Shown here: positions 6,257 through 6,702 of the stretch, piece by piece
Numbering within the stretch: the first letter of the stretch is position 1
Layout: the number at the start of each line of letters is the position of its first letter
NCBI GenBank assembly: GCA_021848555.1
Contig: JAJZUN010000152.1
Location: 1-6,702 of the forward strand
From: Pseudomonadota bacterium
GTDB taxonomy: Bacteria; Pseudomonadota; Gammaproteobacteria; Burkholderiales; SG8-39
DNA: 6,702 nt
Direction: 5' to 3'
Notes under the pieces: generated by a model
The model's database searches: none
What the model was told of the DNA's origin: nothing
Seen by the model: only the letters and a program-made list of their open reading frames with translations
Translations under genes and position numbers: made by a program

Positions 6257-6702
6257 CTAGGATCCAGCCTTCGCCGTCAGCGCGGCTTCGACCAGCTTGC
6301 ACCAGTAGGTGGCGCCGATGGGCAGCAGGGCGTCGTTGAAGTCGTAGCTGGAATTATGCAGTTCGCACGGCCCCATGCCCTGATACGCATCCACGCGATG
6401 CTCGCCGTCACCATTGCCGATGAACAGATAGGTGCCGGGCACTTTTTCCAGGTAGAAGGAAAAATCTTCGGATCCCGTATGTTGCGGCGTTGCGCGGTCG
6501 ACGCGGTCGGCGCCGAACAGTTTTTCGGCGAGATCGGCGGCGAACCCGGTTTCCTTGGGCCAGTTGGAGAGCGGCGGGTAACAGCGCACGAAATGCAGTT
6601 CGCCGGTGGCCCCGTAAGCTTCGCACAGCTTGGTCACCATGCGGCGCATATTGTTTTCCAAGAGGTCGAGCACCTCGACGCTGTAGGTTCTGAGCGTTCC
6701 GC
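6257..6702 (-). CDS. M20D-family amidohydrolase, C-terminal fragment
   Basis: This is the last about 148 codons of a metallopeptidase-fold amidohydrolase of family M20D (hippurate hydrolase, IAA-amino-acid hydrolase, AbgB group). These enzymes cleave an amide bond between an acyl group and an amino acid or similar amine. The 5' part lies beyond the right edge and no start is visible. The frame runs to the edge, reading GTLRTYSVEV at the boundary, typical of the end of the dimerisation (lid) domain. Then come the HTGSEDFSFYL segment and CELHNSSYDFND, in which the His is the usual late metal ligand of the family, followed by an ALLPIGATYW helix before the TAG at 6259-6257. The full family length is about 390-400 aa. 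It converges with the SDR gene with only 41 bases between them. The family is secure; the substrate is not determinable here. Confidence 0.9.
   Translation of the reverse strand, partial: GTLRTYSVEVLDLLENNMRRMVTKLCEAYGATGELHFVRCYPPLSNWPKETGFAADLAEKLFGADRVDRATPQHTGSEDFSFYLEKVPGTYLFIGNGDGEHRVDAYQGMGPCELHNSSYDFNDALLPIGATYWCKLVEAALTAKAGS

Overview
The window looks like a chromosomal catabolic and signalling stretch from a high-GC betaproteobacterium, most likely of the order Burkholderiales. The reasons are the GC- and G/C-ending-codon-rich genes, a Bug-family (TctC-like) periplasmic binding protein standing alone without its membrane partners, and the company of aldehyde dehydrogenase, SDR and M20D amidohydrolase genes. 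The taxonomic call is inference from gene content only. No RNA gene, insertion sequence, CRISPR array or phage gene was seen.

Layout. (1) Positions 1-252, minus strand: the N-terminal 84 codons of an aldehyde dehydrogenase resembling 2-hydroxymuconic semialdehyde dehydrogenases. (2) Positions 253-682: a 430-base divergent intergenic region that is locally AT-richer (about 440-510), with two short hairpin or dyad elements but no convincing gene. (3) Positions 683-4228, plus strand: one very large (1181 aa) membrane sensor ending in an intact HD-GYP cyclic-di-GMP phosphodiesterase domain, with the order TM-dCache-TM-HAMP-GAF-PAS-PAS-GAF-HD-GYP. (4) Positions 4380-5381, plus: a 333 aa secreted Bug-family solute-binding protein. 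(5) Positions 5469-6215, plus: a 248 aa NAD(P)-dependent SDR oxidoreductase of the YgfF/FabG type. (6) Positions 6257-6702, minus: the C-terminal about 148 codons of an M20D amidohydrolase, convergent with the SDR gene.

How they may work together. The binding protein and SDR genes are co-directional, separated by 87 bases that hold a perfect 8-bp hairpin, and could form a small uptake and oxidation unit for an organic acid. The amidohydrolase and the semialdehyde dehydrogenase at the edges belong to neighbouring units running out of the window. The HD-GYP protein is probably an independent regulator that links a periplasmic chemical cue and cytoplasmic GAF/PAS inputs to c-di-GMP breakdown. 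A connection to the catabolic genes is suggested only by position.

Nothing here is clearly a new biological system. The most interesting object is the sensor, whose two GAF modules look like an internal duplication: each begins near a shared 21-base exact repeat, and the second copy has lower GC and different codon use from the first.
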